This document shows positions 1-6,865 of a DNA stretch of 10,543 nt, in pieces. The notes beneath the pieces are model-generated. The model did not search any database and was not told the origin of the DNA. It worked only from the letters and a program-made list of their open reading frames with translations. Each line of letters begins with the position of its first letter. Positions within the stretch are counted from its first letter, which is position 1. The position numbers and the translations under genes are program-made. The stretch is from Candidatus Cloacimonadota bacterium (GTDB lineage: Bacteria; Cloacimonadota; Cloacimonadia; Cloacimonadales; TCS61): NCBI GenBank assembly GCA_011372345.1, contig DRTC01000183.1, positions 1-10,543 of the forward strand, in the 5' to 3' direction.

Positions 1-6
1 TCATCT

Positions 7-186
7 TTACATTAAGGTCCCAATAAAATATTCGCCATTTACTAACCATTTCTTTAATAATTGATGCTCTTGTTCATATTGGGGACAACAATCCTTTAAA
101 GAACAATATTTGTCAAGAATTGTATGAGATCAGGCATGCTCCATAAAAATTTCACAGACATGGTAATCGGTTATGGAATCATGGAT
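7..186 (-). pseudogene. possible decayed gene fragment with in-frame TGA
   Basis: Read on the minus strand, one frame gives 18 codons (184-186 down to 133-135, containing DYHVCEIFMEHA), then a TGA at 130-132, then 40 codons ending at a TAA at 7-9. The second part looks protein-like, with a Cys-rich stretch (DKYCSLKDCCPQYEQEH) and a hydrophobic/aromatic end (KKWLVNGEYFIG). There is no good start codon or ribosome binding site for either half, and another stop lies at 187-189. I do not recognise the family. It may be the 3' end of a broken gene, or chance. Confidence 0.25.
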
Positions 187-194
187 TTATAACC
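169..194. repeat. small inverted repeat (hairpin 1)
   Basis: GGTTAT (169-174) pairs with ATAACC (189-194), and inside it AATC pairs with GATT around a 3-base centre. It is the first of three consecutive inverted repeats in the non-coding stretch downstream of the operon. Alone it is weak; its position next to the two stronger ones makes it worth recording. Confidence 0.35.
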
Positions 195-198
195 CGCA

Positions 199-270
199 AA
201 ATGGGGCAGGCGGATGGAGTTCAGTATGAAGCAAGAGAGGGAATGTCGCTCTGAACTCCACGCCCCGTTT
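199..270 (+). repeat. large GC-rich imperfect hairpin (hairpin 2)
   Basis: TGGAGTTCAG (215-224) is perfectly complementary to CTGAACTCCA (251-260) around a 26-base loop. Below an asymmetric bulge, GGGGC (203-207) pairs with GCCCC (262-266) and AAA (199-201) with TTT (268-270). The T202/G267 position is a U-G wobble in a plus-strand RNA but a C/A mismatch in a minus-strand RNA, so folding is slightly better on the plus strand. The patch is clearly richer in GC than its surroundings. It could be part of a structured RNA or the end of a mobile element; no open frame explains it. Confidence 0.45.
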
Positions 271-273
271 CAC

Positions 274-308
274 AGAACTGTGAAGTACAGTTCTTGAGTT
301 TGTTTTTT
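274..308 (+). terminator. candidate plus-strand intrinsic terminator (hairpin 3)
   Basis: AGAACTGT (274-281) and ACAGTTCT (287-294) form a perfect 8-base stem with a 5-base loop. On the plus strand TGAG and then TTTGTTTTTT (299-308) follow. On the minus strand no T-run follows, so it would not serve the operon. No plus-strand gene is visible to its left, so either it ends an unseen transcript, such as a small RNA made from hairpins 1 and 2, or it is fortuitous. Confidence 0.4.
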
Positions 309-348
309 ATATAATCCAGCTTTGCTTAAACTTCCGAAGTTTTATAAC

Positions 349-465
349 CTACTCTATCTTAAAATTTTCATACTCTTCTTTTGATAAAGAGAAAGCTGGA
401 TCTACTATTTTCACTTCCTCGTAAGTGAGCTCGTATAATTTATAAACCATTATATCGATCAGATC
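349..465 (-). pseudogene. orphan C-terminal tail of an Eco57I-like methylase
   Basis: In the minus frame ending with TAG at 349-351 the DNA encodes MVYKLYELTYEEVKIVDP followed by a different end (AFSLSKEEYENFKIE). The first 18 residues are identical to residues 1067-1084 of the intact methylase at 1879-5172. Weaker codon-level similarity continues a few residues upstream (D-x-I-D). Over 398-455 versus 1922-1979, 53 of 58 bases match. The last codons after VDP differ, so this is a homologous allele's tail and not a fresh copy. It overlaps the 3' end of the HEPN gene in another frame. A 33-codon ORF starting at 450 could be made but has no sign of function; it is best read as a recombination remnant. 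Confidence 0.7.
398..455 (-). repeat. direct repeat copy A (methylase tail)
   Basis: This is the left copy of a 58-base direct repeat; the right copy is 1922-1979. There are five mismatches in 58 positions. The two copies bracket the whole HEPN gene. Similarity falls off sharply on the left side and fades on the right side, where only codon-level resemblance persists. Confidence 0.8.
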
Positions 466-1813
466 CCCAAATTTTATTTTCAATTTTTTCTAAAAGTTGC
501 TCTTGAGTTTTAATGTGATTAATACTTAGTAAAATCTTAGATATTGCAATAAAAATCTGAAATCTTAACTTCTCTATAATTTTTATATTTGTACTCTCAT
601 TCCCATGATGAATATAATTACTTCTAAGTTTATAAGCTTCTTTTACAAGCTTGTCTGTTTTCTTACGTTCTTTTGGAGTATTACTAATAAGAAATGCTAG
701 ACGTTTCCCAATAGAATATTGAATGGGCTCCGAAGTGTTCTTTAGGAGCAAGGTTTCTATAGAAACCAATGAGAACACAATCTTATCTTCAAAGTTTTCA
801 GTAATAATACTTCGACTAAATAAATTCATAGTTTTTAAAAGCAACTCCTCCATATCTGTTAGATTTTTCTTCTTTAACAAATTGCTTGCTACAACAAAAC
901 CATATTGTTTTAATATTTCTAATTCTTTGTTATATATGACTCGTTTATAATTACTCTTTACATCTGTCATTGCATATTGTTGAGGAAATTCATCTTCAAA
1001 AATAAAGTAATAATTTGATGGTAAATAAACATGACCTTTACGACCATAATAAAACTGAAATTCTGAACTATAAAGAATTGTCGGTGAAAATATCCTTAAA
1101 ATCATTAATGATCTTTCGGTTTCTTGTTTTGCAATTTCAATACACTTATTTTTATCTGCAAAAGCTTTAAGGGATGCAAAGACTACGCCTTGATAATTTT
1201 GTCTAACCTTTGTTAACATTTTTGAATTATCTTTTTTACACTTATTTAATGATTGCTCCCATAAATCAAAAAACTTTTTTGAAAAAACTTCAAATTGAAT
1301 GTTTCCAATTATAAATGATTTTTCAAGAGATAGATGTAATATTGGAATTGATATTTTGCGCTCCTTTACATTCAATTTAATTTCAGAGTGTAAATAATCA
1401 GTATAATTGTTTTGGGATTTTATTTCTCCATTATAGACTTTTTCAAACCATTTGAAAGTAGTTTCTTGTAAAAATTTATAACATAATAAATCCCTTAACT
1501 CCTTTCTTATGGATAATGTTTCAATAAAGTTCAAAAATTCTTTTAAATCATTGCCATCTAACCCGACATAACCTTGTTTGGATGGAAAACAACTGACAAT
1601 TTTATTGCCGAATTGATCAAATTGTCCTGTAGTTCTTAAATTTATTATATCTTTTTTATTTATTTGAATGGCAAATTCTTCAGATTGTGATGTTTTGGGC
1701 AGGATAATTTTATTATTAGAATTCAAATTGACAGGTCTCAATTTATATAAAAATTCTTTTGCTCTTTTATTAAAATGCTCTTCAGCTTTTTTAGGTAGTT
1801 GAAAAATATTCAT
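440..1813 (-). CDS. ApeA-like HEPN domain protein, predicted ribonuclease toxin
   Basis: A 457-residue protein. The C-terminal part, roughly 320-435, is helical and looks like the ApeA-type HEPN family: SIETLLL (351-357, with E353), a basic helix, then KLRSNYIHHG, where R397 and H402 form the R-x4-H motif that is the metal-independent RNase site in HEPN proteins. The first 300 residues are an unrecognised lysine-rich region that may sense a phage or cellular trigger. No signal peptide or membrane segment is evident. The start is supported by TAAAGGA four bases upstream. The gene lies 65 bases after the methylase stop, on the same strand, and is very AT-rich (26 G+C in 1201-1320). Its last eight or so codons run out of frame into the methylase-tail remnant, so its natural C-terminus may have been altered. 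HEPN assignment is fairly confident; the exact family and RNA target are unknown. Confidence 0.8.
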   Translation of the reverse strand: MNIFQLPKKAEEHFNKRAKEFLYKLRPVNLNSNNKIILPKTSQSEEFAIQINKKDIINLRTTGQFDQFGNKIVSCFPSKQGYVGLDGNDLKEFLNFIETLSIRKELRDLLCYKFLQETTFKWFEKVYNGEIKSQNNYTDYLHSEIKLNVKERKISIPILHLSLEKSFIIGNIQFEVFSKKFFDLWEQSLNKCKKDNSKMLTKVRQNYQGVVFASLKAFADKNKCIEIAKQETERSLMILRIFSPTILYSSEFQFYYGRKGHVYLPSNYYFIFEDEFPQQYAMTDVKSNYKRVIYNKELEILKQYGFVVASNLLKKKNLTDMEELLLKTMNLFSRSIITENFEDKIVFSLVSIETLLLKNTSEPIQYSIGKRLAFLISNTPKERKKTDKLVKEAYKLRSNYIHHGNESTNIKIIEKLRFQIFIAISKILLSINHIKTQEQLLEKIENKIWGSDRYNGL

Positions 1814-1817
1814 AAAA

Positions 1818-1824
1818 TCCTTTA
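1818..1824 (-). promoter_or_regulatory. ribosome binding site of the HEPN gene
   Basis: On the minus strand TAAAGGA is followed by TTTT and then the ATG at 1811-1813, a short but workable spacing. A good site of its own means the HEPN gene can be translated independently of the methylase 65 bases upstream. In the same gap TGATAA occurs twice on the plus strand, 10 bases apart (1836-1841 and 1846-1851), a possible protein-binding site. Confidence 0.6.
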
Positions 1825-1878
1825 CTTTAGTTACCTGATAAATGTTGATAACATATATCCCAATAAGATTTTGTGTTA

Positions 1879-4800
1879 CTATTTGGATCCATTATACTCC
1901 CCTTCATTCATCCAAAACTCAGGATCAACAATTTTCACTTCCTCATAAGTTAGCTCGTATAATTTATAAACCATTAAATCTATTTTATCTTCCAGCTTTT
2001 GCGTGTCTTTGCCTGCTTTTTTGTCGATGAGGATTTGATCTACTAATTTGACGAAGGGTTTTTGTTTTTCAATTGGTGTTTCAACAATTGGTAATGTTTT
2101 TATATCAGCAACTCTTATTTGTGGTGTTTTACCAGGTTTAATTTTTATAATGCTATTAGTAATGCAATAAAAATTGATTAAGCTACTATTTAATATTGCT
2201 AATATAAATTTTATAGAGATATCATTATCTAATTTATTTACAGTAAATAAGTTATAATCACAGTGATATCCGTCTTTATCATATGTAGCTGTAATTTGAG
2301 TATCGCTTTGACGTATTATCAATTTTGGAGAAAGAAATCTTTGATTTGATTCACCTATTGATGGTGTGCCTATATTGTTTCGCCAAATGTATTTCTCAAC
2401 TTTTTTATTGAAGTCAAAATACATTTCACCAGTTCTTCTTTGCTTAGTTGAAGGAAATTCTAGTAAGTATTTTTTTACATTATCACCACCATTAATAAAC
2501 TTGTGGTATTTTGTATCGGTTTTTATAAAATATGATCGGACACCACCAACATTAACACCGACTTTTACATTTGTATAATTTTCAAGTGCATTGCCAATTC
2601 TTTCAACTTTTTGATTAATTAACTTTATAAATGGATTAATTATATTTATCGTATAATTATCAGTTTCAATAATTTCGTTTTTTGAAATTATTTTGGCATT
2701 ATCCATTAAGCCATTTTTTATATTAATATTATAATTATCCAAAATTATATTTTTAAATGATAGTATTAGTTGCCCACTTGCTACTTTTTCAAATTCATTC
2801 AAATCCTTAACAATTTCAATAATCTTTGATTTTTCTAATAAATATTTTCTAATATCTTTGAATGGTAATTCAAAAAATGAAATATCAATGATGAATATAT
2901 TTATTGCATTCTTATTTAACATTTTCAGTGATTTTTCTAGAAAAAACATTACTGAATGGAATCTTCCCTTTTTCTTTTTGTCTAAAATAAAATCATAATC
3001 TGATTTAAAAGCATTTATATAATCTGAACTAGTTTTTTTAGCTTGACGTGAATAATAACTAATATACGGTGGATTACCAATCACAATATCAAATCCGTCT
3101 TTTATTCCGAACATCCATTTCGGGTCAAACCAATCGGAAGATTCATCAGCAAATGGATTCCAGTTTGCAAGTGCAACTGCTCGTTTATTCATAGAACCTT
3201 TTTCGCTTAAAAATTGTCCGATTTCAATTTGCGTATTTTTAAATACTTTTTCGATTTCGGTTTTCTCTTTTCCGCTGGCATAAAAGAATTTTTCCCGCAA
3301 TTTTTCCAACTTATTCATTAGAGGATCTAGTAAATTGTCAAAATCCATATAATCCATTTGTTCATCTTTTTCAACTTCAGGCAAACCAATCAAAGTGTTG
3401 GCAGCAACAAATTTAAAAGAAAGGTTGGGAAGCGGATTTATGCCCCGATTCGGTTTTATATCATTCACTGTTTCATCAACCATCAGGGTCAGGAAGAATC
3501 GAAGTTTGGAAAGTTCAACAGCGATAGGTTGGATATCTATTCCGTAAATGGAATGAAGAATAGCAGACATTTTGTATTTATAATCCCAGTTCTCATCCAT
3601 CATTTTATCCTCAAATGCTTTTCTCACTAATCTATCAGGGATTTTATCTAATTGTTTCATTACCCATTCGATAGATTCGGGATCAACTTTCTGGCGGATA
3701 AGTAACATCTTCTGCAAAACCCCCATTGGAAAAGCACCTGAACCGCAAGCGGGATCGAGGATTTTAATTTTATCCAAAGCTTCGATAACTTTCAGACTTT
3801 CGTCTTTTGTAAGGTCATTTTCTTCGATAGTATAATCGAGGAGATTGCGAAGCTTTTGTTCGAGTTCAGACCTTGCGAATGGTTGCAAACCTTCGCAATG
3901 GTCGGCATTATGTTTCGAACAATTCGGAAGGTTTTCAAACATTCCGAAGGATTCGAGATTAGTCAGCAAATATTGTATCAGCGATTCATCAACCATATAT
4001 TCTACAATTGGTCTGGGAGTATAATAACTTCCAGTTGCTTTCCTGGCGGTTTGTTGAGTTTCCGGATTAATTTCAGCCAGCAGGTTTTCGAATATTCTGC
4101 CGAGCATTTCGGGATCGACGGAAAGATCAATATCGATGGAGGTGTTTTCATCTATCGTGAAATTGTATAATTCCAGAACGGAGAAGAATTTTACAAACCA
4201 ATCATCAGGAATACTCAATGTGTTTTGATAAATTGATTTCCCTTGAAAATCATCTGTTTTATAATAATCCTGATGTAGATTTGGATCGAACAAACCACCA
4301 TTTAAAAATGGAATATTTTTGAAAAACTCATTTTTAGAAATCAATTCTTTTCTCTCATCAATCGGTGTATTCATTACTTCAAAGAAAAGCGGTTCGAGAA
4401 TTGTATGATAATAATTATTTTTAATTGCTTTTACTGATAAAACTTCTTCGGGAATCAGTGAGATTCCGTTTTCAGATTTTTTCTTTTTTAAGAACCAGCA
4501 GAATACAATTCTACCGATCAATCTGACTGCAAATTCCTGCATCGAAGTATGATCTGTTGTATCGGGAAGTTTAAGAAGCGGTTCAAATTCTTTAGTTTGT
4601 CTTCCTATCTTTCTCGCGCCGCCAACAAGTTCTGTGAAAAGTTCAGCGATATTATTATAAAATTCTTTATTTACAATTTCTACAGAGAATCTTGATTTAA
4701 GGTCTTCTTCGTCTTTTATTCTACCCTTTTTCACTAAAAATTCTTCGATTGTATGTTTTTTTACATCCGGTCCCATAAAGTAAGAATATCGTTTGGGATT

Positions 4801-5172
4801 GGTGAATTCTTTTGTTACTTTCTTTCCTTCCAATTTCAGTTCGCGAGTGATCAAAGATAATCTGTAATTTTCGGAATTCTTTGAAATAAACAGGATCAAT
4901 GCATTCTTAACTTTTTGATGTTCAATGAATTTGAAAGCATCTCGTGAAAGACCGATTCTGGGGTCATTCTCCGATTCGTGATGCATTTCATAAACTTTTA
5001 ATTTTAATGTTTCGGAATTTCCGAGATACAAAACATCTTTACTGATATATTTTGGTTTAAATTCTGTTTCTACTTTTTCTGTTGTATGTGAATAATCTTG
5101 CGGGAGAAATTGTTGTCTGAGAAAGGTAATCCAGCTTTCTCGATTATAAGGTTCATTGAAATTAAAATTCAT
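1879..5172 (-). CDS. Eco57I/PglX-like adenine-N6 DNA methyltransferase with target recognition domain
   Basis: A 1,097-residue protein of the long class of Eco57I-like methylases. Order: residues 1-200 an N-terminal domain of mixed strands and helices; 200-380 a helical domain; 381-394 GSYYTPRPIVEYMV (motif X, start of the SAM-binding fold); 472-481 LDPACGSGAF (motif I, SAM binding); 544-558 with GIDIQPIAVELSKLR (motif II region); 700-703 NPPY (motif IV, adenine-N6 catalysis); about 850-1030 a target recognition domain; then a tail with MVYKLYELTYEEVKIVDP. I see no clear PD-(D/E)xK nuclease motif in the N-terminus, where the corresponding strand reads YEMHHES, so cutting may depend on a partner. 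The start follows AAAAGAG by seven bases, 57 bases after gene 2. It is likely the modification and specificity subunit of the operon. DrmMI of DISARM and PglX of BREX are relatives, but their partner genes are absent here. Confidence 0.9.
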   Translation of the reverse strand: MNFNFNEPYNRESWITFLRQQFLPQDYSHTTEKVETEFKPKYISKDVLYLGNSETLKLKVYEMHHESENDPRIGLSRDAFKFIEHQKVKNALILFISKNSENYRLSLITRELKLEGKKVTKEFTNPKRYSYFMGPDVKKHTIEEFLVKKGRIKDEEDLKSRFSVEIVNKEFYNNIAELFTELVGGARKIGRQTKEFEPLLKLPDTTDHTSMQEFAVRLIGRIVFCWFLKKKKSENGISLIPEEVLSVKAIKNNYYHTILEPLFFEVMNTPIDERKELISKNEFFKNIPFLNGGLFDPNLHQDYYKTDDFQGKSIYQNTLSIPDDWFVKFFSVLELYNFTIDENTSIDIDLSVDPEMLGRIFENLLAEINPETQQTARKATGSYYTPRPIVEYMVDESLIQYLLTNLESFGMFENLPNCSKHNADHCEGLQPFARSELEQKLRNLLDYTIEENDLTKDESLKVIEALDKIKILDPACGSGAFPMGVLQKMLLIRQKVDPESIEWVMKQLDKIPDRLVRKAFEDKMMDENWDYKYKMSAILHSIYGIDIQPIAVELSKLRFFLTLMVDETVNDIKPNRGINPLPNLSFKFVAANTLIGLPEVEKDEQMDYMDFDNLLDPLMNKLEKLREKFFYASGKEKTEIEKVFKNTQIEIGQFLSEKGSMNKRAVALANWNPFADESSDWFDPKWMFGIKDGFDIVIGNPPYISYYSRQAKKTSSDYINAFKSDYDFILDKKKKGRFHSVMFFLEKSLKMLNKNAINIFIIDISFFELPFKDIRKYLLEKSKIIEIVKDLNEFEKVASGQLILSFKNIILDNYNINIKNGLMDNAKIISKNEIIETDNYTINIINPFIKLINQKVERIGNALENYTNVKVGVNVGGVRSYFIKTDTKYHKFINGGDNVKKYLLEFPSTKQRRTGEMYFDFNKKVEKYIWRNNIGTPSIGESNQRFLSPKLIIRQSDTQITATYDKDGYHCDYNLFTVNKLDNDISIKFILAILNSSLINFYCITNSIIKIKPGKTPQIRVADIKTLPIVETPIEKQKPFVKLVDQILIDKKAGKDTQKLEDKIDLMVYKLYELTYEEVKIVDPEFWMNEGEYNGSK
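1922..1979 (-). repeat. direct repeat copy B (methylase tail, in frame)
   Basis: This is the right copy of the 58-base direct repeat also found at 398-455. Here it lies in frame inside the methylase gene and encodes part of its conserved C-terminal tail. Confidence 0.8.
2100..3050 (-). other. AT-rich specificity segment of the methylase gene
   Basis: This stretch codes for the part downstream of the NPPY motif, including the target recognition domain. I count 19 G+C in 2641-2760 (16%), against 53 G+C in 3841-3960 (44%) in the N-terminal half and 23 of 60 (38%) in the tail at 1981-2040. The contrast suggests that this domain has a different origin from the rest of the gene. Borders are approximate. 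Constraint on TRD amino-acid content (many Asn, Ile, Lys) could account for part of the difference. Confidence 0.55.
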
Positions 5173-5179
5173 AACTTTA

Positions 5180-5186
5180 CTCTTTT
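5180..5186 (-). promoter_or_regulatory. ribosome binding site of the methylase gene
   Basis: On the minus strand AAAAGAG lies seven bases before the ATG at 5170-5172. It is weaker than the sites of the other operon genes, which may keep methylase translation modest. The 57-base gap to gene 2 shows no convincing promoter or terminator. Confidence 0.45.
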
Positions 5187-5229
5187 ACAAATCTTATAAA
5201 TTTCAACTTAACAACTTGCGGGGTCAATA

Positions 5230-6858
5230 TCATTTTTTTATTTTCTCCAGGAATAATTTACCGCGTTCTGTAAGCCGGTATTTTTGGTTAGGATCAATTA
5301 CTTTTTTTGGATTAGTGTATTCTAAAAAATTCAATTCAATTAACTTATCTATATATATTTTTTTAAATCTACTTCGATTAGTTTGTTTTACAATAGCCAT
5401 AATTTCAGTAATTTTGCGAGGATCAAAACAATAAAGCAAGATTCTAGCGTGAATTTCTGGTTTTGCTAACTTAGGACAAGCTTGAGACAAGCTTAGGACA
5501 AGAGATCCGATAAGTTCATTGTTTTCATGGAGATTAGCTTGAGACATAACTTGGTCCCGACTTAGTCCCGACTTAGTCCCTACTTGGTCGGTGACTTGGT
5601 CACTACTTGGTTCCAATTCAAAATCCGGATGGATTTTTATCGTAGTCAAAAAGTAAACTCGATCTTTATCCATTTCAAAAATGGGATCCGGCGATCCGTT
5701 TATTTTCATGCTTTTTCTAATTTTTGGAAATCCTGTAGCTTTCCCTTCTGTAAGATGAAGTTCTTTAAGGAAATCCCCTATTCTTCTGTTCCTGTAACAT
5801 CGGGCAGTAACCCTAAATTGTTTCAAACTATCATTATCTATCGGCGGTAATGGTCCCGGGAATGATAAAATTTCGATCATATCTTGTTTAATACTTACTT
5901 CAACTGGCTCTCTTAGTTCATAACTCCTGTGATAAACTGCATTGACTAAAGCTTCTTCAATTGCTTCATAGGGATAATTATAAAAGCGATTTGCCTCAGC
6001 TTGACCGGAAACTTTATTTACTTTTTCTTTAATGATACTGTTTTTTATGTATTGAAGTGCAGATCGAATTTGAACATGTATTGGACCGGAGAATGTTTTC
6101 TCTATCAAATTATCACCAACATCATCTAAGAATTCGACAATTTCAATCCTGGCACACGGAAAGTAATGTGATGGATCGGAAGTGAAAAACAACAAACCAA
6201 CATTCAGAGGTTTGAAATTTTCTTGTGGTCCTCTGCCGATTTGAAGGACATGAGATATATCTTCCATAGTAGTATTGCTTTGAATTGTAAAATCACTATT
6301 AATCTCTTTAAGAAATTCTTTAATCAAATTCAGCTCATAATCGTTGATATCAGCGTGATGATTGATCCTGTCATCAAAAGGTATTTTAGCAGCCATTCCA
6401 AGAAGTAATTGTTCTTCTTCTCTGTTTGCTTTGACTGTGTTTGAAAAGTGGCGAATCCAATAAAAATTCGGTGATCCTTTTGATATAGTATCGGGTGCCT
6501 TATACGGTCTTGTATCGCCACCGGGAATCCAAATTATTAATATATGTTTGCCTTCAAAATTGTACGGTTCAACTATCGGAAAGTAATTAGGTTTAATATG
6601 ATGACAGATTTCATGAAGTTTTTTCTGGATCGGATCCAATTGGTTTTGGTTCAGTCCTATTGGAGGTAAAATTGGAATTCCCTCCTGTTCTTCTACACCG
6701 ATAATGATGTATCCACCACCCCAATTATTTATATCATTTGCGAATGCACATATTGAATGAAGAGTGCCTTCAGGATTCCAGCCCTTTTTAAATTCGAGCC
6801 GTTCCCATTCGACAACTTTTCCATTCAGCAGTTCTTTAATGTTTATTGGTAAAACCAT
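5230..6858 (-). CDS. AlbA_2 (Schlafen-like) ATP-binding protein with winged-helix C-terminus
   Basis: A 542-residue protein of the COG2865 type. Residues about 15-150 form the AlbA_2/Schlafen-like domain, with the typical ExxxLEFKKGW opening (17-27) and the WGGGYIIIGVEE strand (46-57). Residues about 295-400 look like a GHKL/HATPase_c_4 domain: EEALVNAVYHR (301-311, N306 as the metal/ATP-binding N-box residue) and the GxxTGFPKI glycine box near 372-380. Residues 419-464 are a low-complexity linker encoded by 11-base repeats. Residues about 465-542 resemble a winged helix ending in YRLTERGKLFLE. The start follows TAAGGA by seven bases. It begins 16 bases after the helicase stop, so the two are surely co-transcribed. 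Such proteins commonly lie beside restriction-modification genes, but their role is not settled; regulator or nucleic-acid sensor are the best guesses. Confidence 0.85.
   Translation of the reverse strand: MVLPINIKELLNGKVVEWERLEFKKGWNPEGTLHSICAFANDINNWGGGYIIIGVEEQEGIPILPPIGLNQNQLDPIQKKLHEICHHIKPNYFPIVEPYNFEGKHILIIWIPGGDTRPYKAPDTISKGSPNFYWIRHFSNTVKANREEEQLLLGMAAKIPFDDRINHHADINDYELNLIKEFLKEINSDFTIQSNTTMEDISHVLQIGRGPQENFKPLNVGLLFFTSDPSHYFPCARIEIVEFLDDVGDNLIEKTFSGPIHVQIRSALQYIKNSIIKEKVNKVSGQAEANRFYNYPYEAIEEALVNAVYHRSYELREPVEVSIKQDMIEILSFPGPLPPIDNDSLKQFRVTARCYRNRRIGDFLKELHLTEGKATGFPKIRKSMKINGSPDPIFEMDKDRVYFLTTIKIHPDFELEPSSDQVTDQVGTKSGLSRDQVMSQANLHENNELIGSLVLSLSQACPKLAKPEIHARILLYCFDPRKITEIMAIVKQTNRSRFKKIYIDKLIELNFLEYTNPKKVIDPNQKYRLTERGKLFLEKIKK
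5470..5502 (-). repeat. three tandem 11-base repeats in coding sequence
   Basis: On the plus strand the units are CTTAGGACAAG, CTTGAGACAAG and CTTAGGACAAG, end to end (first and third identical). A partial related unit, CTTGAGACAT, occurs at 5539-5548. They encode the SLVLSLSQACPKL part of the linker in gene 2. Because 11 is not a multiple of three, each copy is read in a different frame. Confidence 0.85.
5549..5615 (-). repeat. six tandem 11-12-base repeats in coding sequence
   Basis: On the plus strand the units are ACTTGGTCCCG, ACTTAGTCCCG, ACTTAGTCCCT, ACTTGGTCGGTG, ACTTGGTCACT and ACTTGGTTCCA, five of 11 bases and one of 12. A perfect period of 11 runs from 5555 to 5580. In the protein the phase drifts: DQVTDQV, then GTKSGLSR out of phase, then DQV again once three 11-base units have added up to 33 bases. 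A 12-base unit would encode repeated DQVT. Confidence 0.9.
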
Positions 6859-6865
6859 TTTACAT

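Noticed and set aside
130..132. TGA read as selenocysteine or as a sense codon
   Set aside because: The major genes use standard stops, including TGA for the AlbA_2 and aldehyde dehydrogenase genes. No selenoprotein family is recognised, and the frame has no proper start.
328..342. Palindrome AAACTTCCGAAGTTT as a terminator of the operon
   Set aside because: The stem is six weak pairs with a 3-base loop, and no T-run follows on the minus strand.
314..401. 10-base inverted repeat ATCCAGCTTT (314-323) / AAAGCTGGAT (392-401) as element ends
   Set aside because: The match is perfect but the enclosed 68 bases contain only the methylase-tail end. No target duplication or transposase is seen, and one arm lies within the coding remnant.
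3358..4170. Plus-strand open frames opposite the methylase gene
   Set aside because: They have no family resemblance or ribosome binding site and lie fully antisense to a well-supported gene; they are by-products of its codon use.
5549..5615. CRISPR array
   Set aside because: Units are only 11-12 bases, contiguous, without spacers, and lie inside a coding sequence; no cas genes are present.
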